NCBI RefSeq assembly: GCF_009755665.1
Contig: NZ_CP046622.1
Coordinates: forward strand, 2,232,001-2,296,000
Length of the DNA stretch: 64,000 nt
Direction of reading: 5' to 3'
Origin: Variovorax paradoxus
GTDB taxonomy: Bacteria > Pseudomonadota > Gammaproteobacteria > Burkholderiales > Burkholderiaceae_C
In this document: in pieces, positions 62,985-64,000 of the stretch
How the letters are laid out: each line of letters begins with the position of its first letter
Position numbering within the stretch: position 1 is the stretch's first letter
Notes under the pieces: model-generated
Told to the model about the DNA's origin: nothing
Database searches by the model: none
What the model saw: the letters and a program-made list of their open reading frames with translations, nothing else
Translations under genes and position numbers: made by a program

Positions 62985-63682
62985 CCCGCATGCTGGTGAG
63001 CGTGCGCAGCGTGGACGAAGCCCTGGTCGCCGCGCGCGGCGGCGCCGACTTCATCGACCTGAAGGAGCCGAGCGACGGCGCACTGGGCGGCTTGCCGGTG
63101 GCGACCATTGGCGCCATCGTGAGTGCATTGCGTGCGCACGGCATCGGCCTGCCCGTGAGCGCCACGATCGGCGACCTGCCCATGCAGGCGCTGGACGGCA
63201 TCCTCGCGCAAGTCGATGCGGTCGGTGGCTGCGGCGTTGACTACGTGAAAGTCGGCATCGAGCGCGGCCCCGGGGCCTTTGTGGTGCTCGATGCGCTCTC
63301 GGCCTGCGACTGGCCGGTGGTGCCGGTCTTCATTGCAGACCATGGCATCGACGCAGCACTGGTCGCGCATGCCTGCACGCTGGGCTTTCCAGCGCTCATG
63401 GCCGACACCGCGGACAAGCTGGCCGGCAGCCTGTTCGATGCCGTGCCGACGGCGGACCTGCGCGCCTTTGTCGCGCGCGTGCGCGCCTCGGGCCGCCTCG
63501 TGGGCCTGGCGGGCGCGCTGCGCATGGCGCACCTTCCCTTGCTGCAATCGCTGGCGCCCGATTTCGCGGGCTTTCGCAGTGCTGTTTGCATTGCCGACCG
63601 CAAGACGGCGCTGTGCCCGGAGCGGCTTGCGGCCTTGGCCGCATCGTTGCATGGCGAGGCTGTGGAGCCTGCAGCGGCCTGA
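62981..63682 (+). CDS. mfnB: (5-formylfuran-3-yl)methyl phosphate synthase
   Basis: A 233-residue TIM-barrel enzyme (DUF556/MfnB) that makes the furan ring of methanofuran from two molecules of glyceraldehyde 3-phosphate. It begins MLVSVRSVDEALVAARGGAD with FIDLKEPSDGALGGLPVATI, then DYVKVGIERGPGAF, VFIADHGIDAALVAHACTLG and GLAGALRMAHLPLLQSLAPD. Its GTG at 62981 overlaps the DUF447 stop; ATG 62990 is the alternative. Presence of mfnB indicates that the strain makes a furan cofactor for formyl transfer. Confidence 0.9.
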   Translation: MTRMLVSVRSVDEALVAARGGADFIDLKEPSDGALGGLPVATIGAIVSALRAHGIGLPVSATIGDLPMQALDGILAQVDAVGGCGVDYVKVGIERGPGAFVVLDALSACDWPVVPVFIADHGIDAALVAHACTLGFPALMADTADKLAGSLFDAVPTADLRAFVARVRASGRLVGLAGALRMAHLPLLQSLAPDFAGFRSAVCIADRKTALCPERLAALAASLHGEAVEPAAA

Positions 63683-63719
63683 GTGCCCGGCGTGGGCGGC
63701 CGTACCTCGCCCGGCAGCT

Positions 63720-64000
63720 TCAGCGCGGAACGAAGGTGGCTTCGCCCAACAGCAGTGCCCGCATGGTCTCCAGCTGGTTCTTGTGAAGCAGTGTGATCGG
63801 AAAAGCCGCATCGCCGGAGCGGTCGGCAAACTGCTGGTCCACCACGCCGGCGTCACCGAGTTCGCCCAGCGTCATCTGCGGATCGATGGCGCAAGACTTG
63901 ACCAGCACCAGCTGCTCTGCATTGAGATGCTTCGCCAGATCGAGCGCAATCGTGTCCGAGGTGGCCTCCCAGCCGGTGCGGGCGTCGGGCTTGTCGCGCC
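63720..64000 (-). CDS. amino-acid-kinase-fold protein, probable MfnE-type kinase (partial)
   Basis: The C-terminal 92 residues of a protein on the minus strand whose start lies beyond the right edge. TSDTIALDLAKHLNAEQLVL and VKSCAIDPQMTLGELGDAGV fit the end of the amino acid kinase fold (aspartokinase/uridylate-kinase-like). In methylofuran-making bacteria such a kinase (MfnE) phosphorylates the aminomethylfuran intermediate. It is convergent with mfnB, and the pair supports methanofuran synthesis here; with only the C-terminus visible the assignment is provisional. Confidence 0.72.
   Translation of the reverse strand, partial: RDKPDARTGWEATSDTIALDLAKHLNAEQLVLVKSCAIDPQMTLGELGDAGVVDQQFADRSGDAAFPITLLHKNQLETMRALLLGEATFVPR

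Overview
The window looks like a chromosomal segment of a high-GC betaproteobacterium of the order Burkholderiales, family Comamonadaceae, most like Variovorax. This rests on recalled gene content, not a search: several tripartite-tricarboxylate (Bug/TctC) binding proteins, a PHB-type acetoacetyl-CoA reductase, DctA, many Lrp and LysR regulators, and uniformly GC-rich third codon positions. No rRNA, tRNA, CRISPR array, insertion sequence or prophage was seen.

Left part (1-8.1 kb): nitrogen compound uptake and catabolism. A HAD hydrolase, a PuuB-like FAD oxidoreductase and the 5' part of an ABC solute-binding protein form a minus-strand operon. Then come a double-GNAT acetyltransferase, a large intergenic inverted repeat, a GhrA-type reductase, a class III aminotransferase with its Lrp-type regulator, a relic of an amino-acid ABC permease, and a second HAD hydrolase. 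From 8.6 to 11.7 kb lies a glycine-rich autotransporter whose reading frame is broken twice as sequenced, each time at a run of G.

From 13.0 to 18.7 kb is an NAD salvage operon (nicotinamidase, PncB, NadE, NadM-Nudix) headed by the Nudix-type repressor NrtR, with three copies of a GTTGnAC-n-GTnCAAC operator. From 18.8 to 22.2 kb a two-HTH regulator, a beta-propeller, a DUF899 protein and a membrane protein form an uncharacterised module. Housekeeping and transport genes follow (phaB, dctA, YbaL-type antiporter). At 26.9-28.5 kb a homoserine dehydrogenase is preceded by a Thr/Ile-rich leader peptide and an intrinsic terminator, a thr-type attenuator. From 28.6 to 40.0 kb are DUF1090, a RIO1 kinase with a GNAT enzyme, an AtuA pair plus binding protein, a quinone-reductase-like protein with a divergent LysR, SRPBCC-DUF2200, and an orphan acetolactate-synthase large subunit with a divergent Lrp regulator.

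The right third holds two catabolic blocks that make sense together. From 40.0 to 47.3 kb is a gallate meta-cleavage operon (ring-cleavage dioxygenase, oxalomesaconate hydratase, CHA aldolase, two TctC-type binding proteins, and a LysR regulator with two HTH domains). From 50.6 kb to the right edge is a tetrahydromethanopterin/methanofuran-linked formaldehyde oxidation cluster (beta-RFAP synthase, mtdB, mch, fae, dmrB, mfnB, cofactor ligases, dihydroneopterin aldolase, kinase) with an AcoR-like sigma-54 activator inside it. A good sigma-54 promoter (GG-N10-GC) with an upstream perfect palindrome precedes the cluster. Demethylation of lignin-derived methoxy-aromatics yields both gallate and formaldehyde, so the two blocks may serve one route. 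The Fhc formyltransferase/hydrolase genes are not in the window and may lie beyond its right end.
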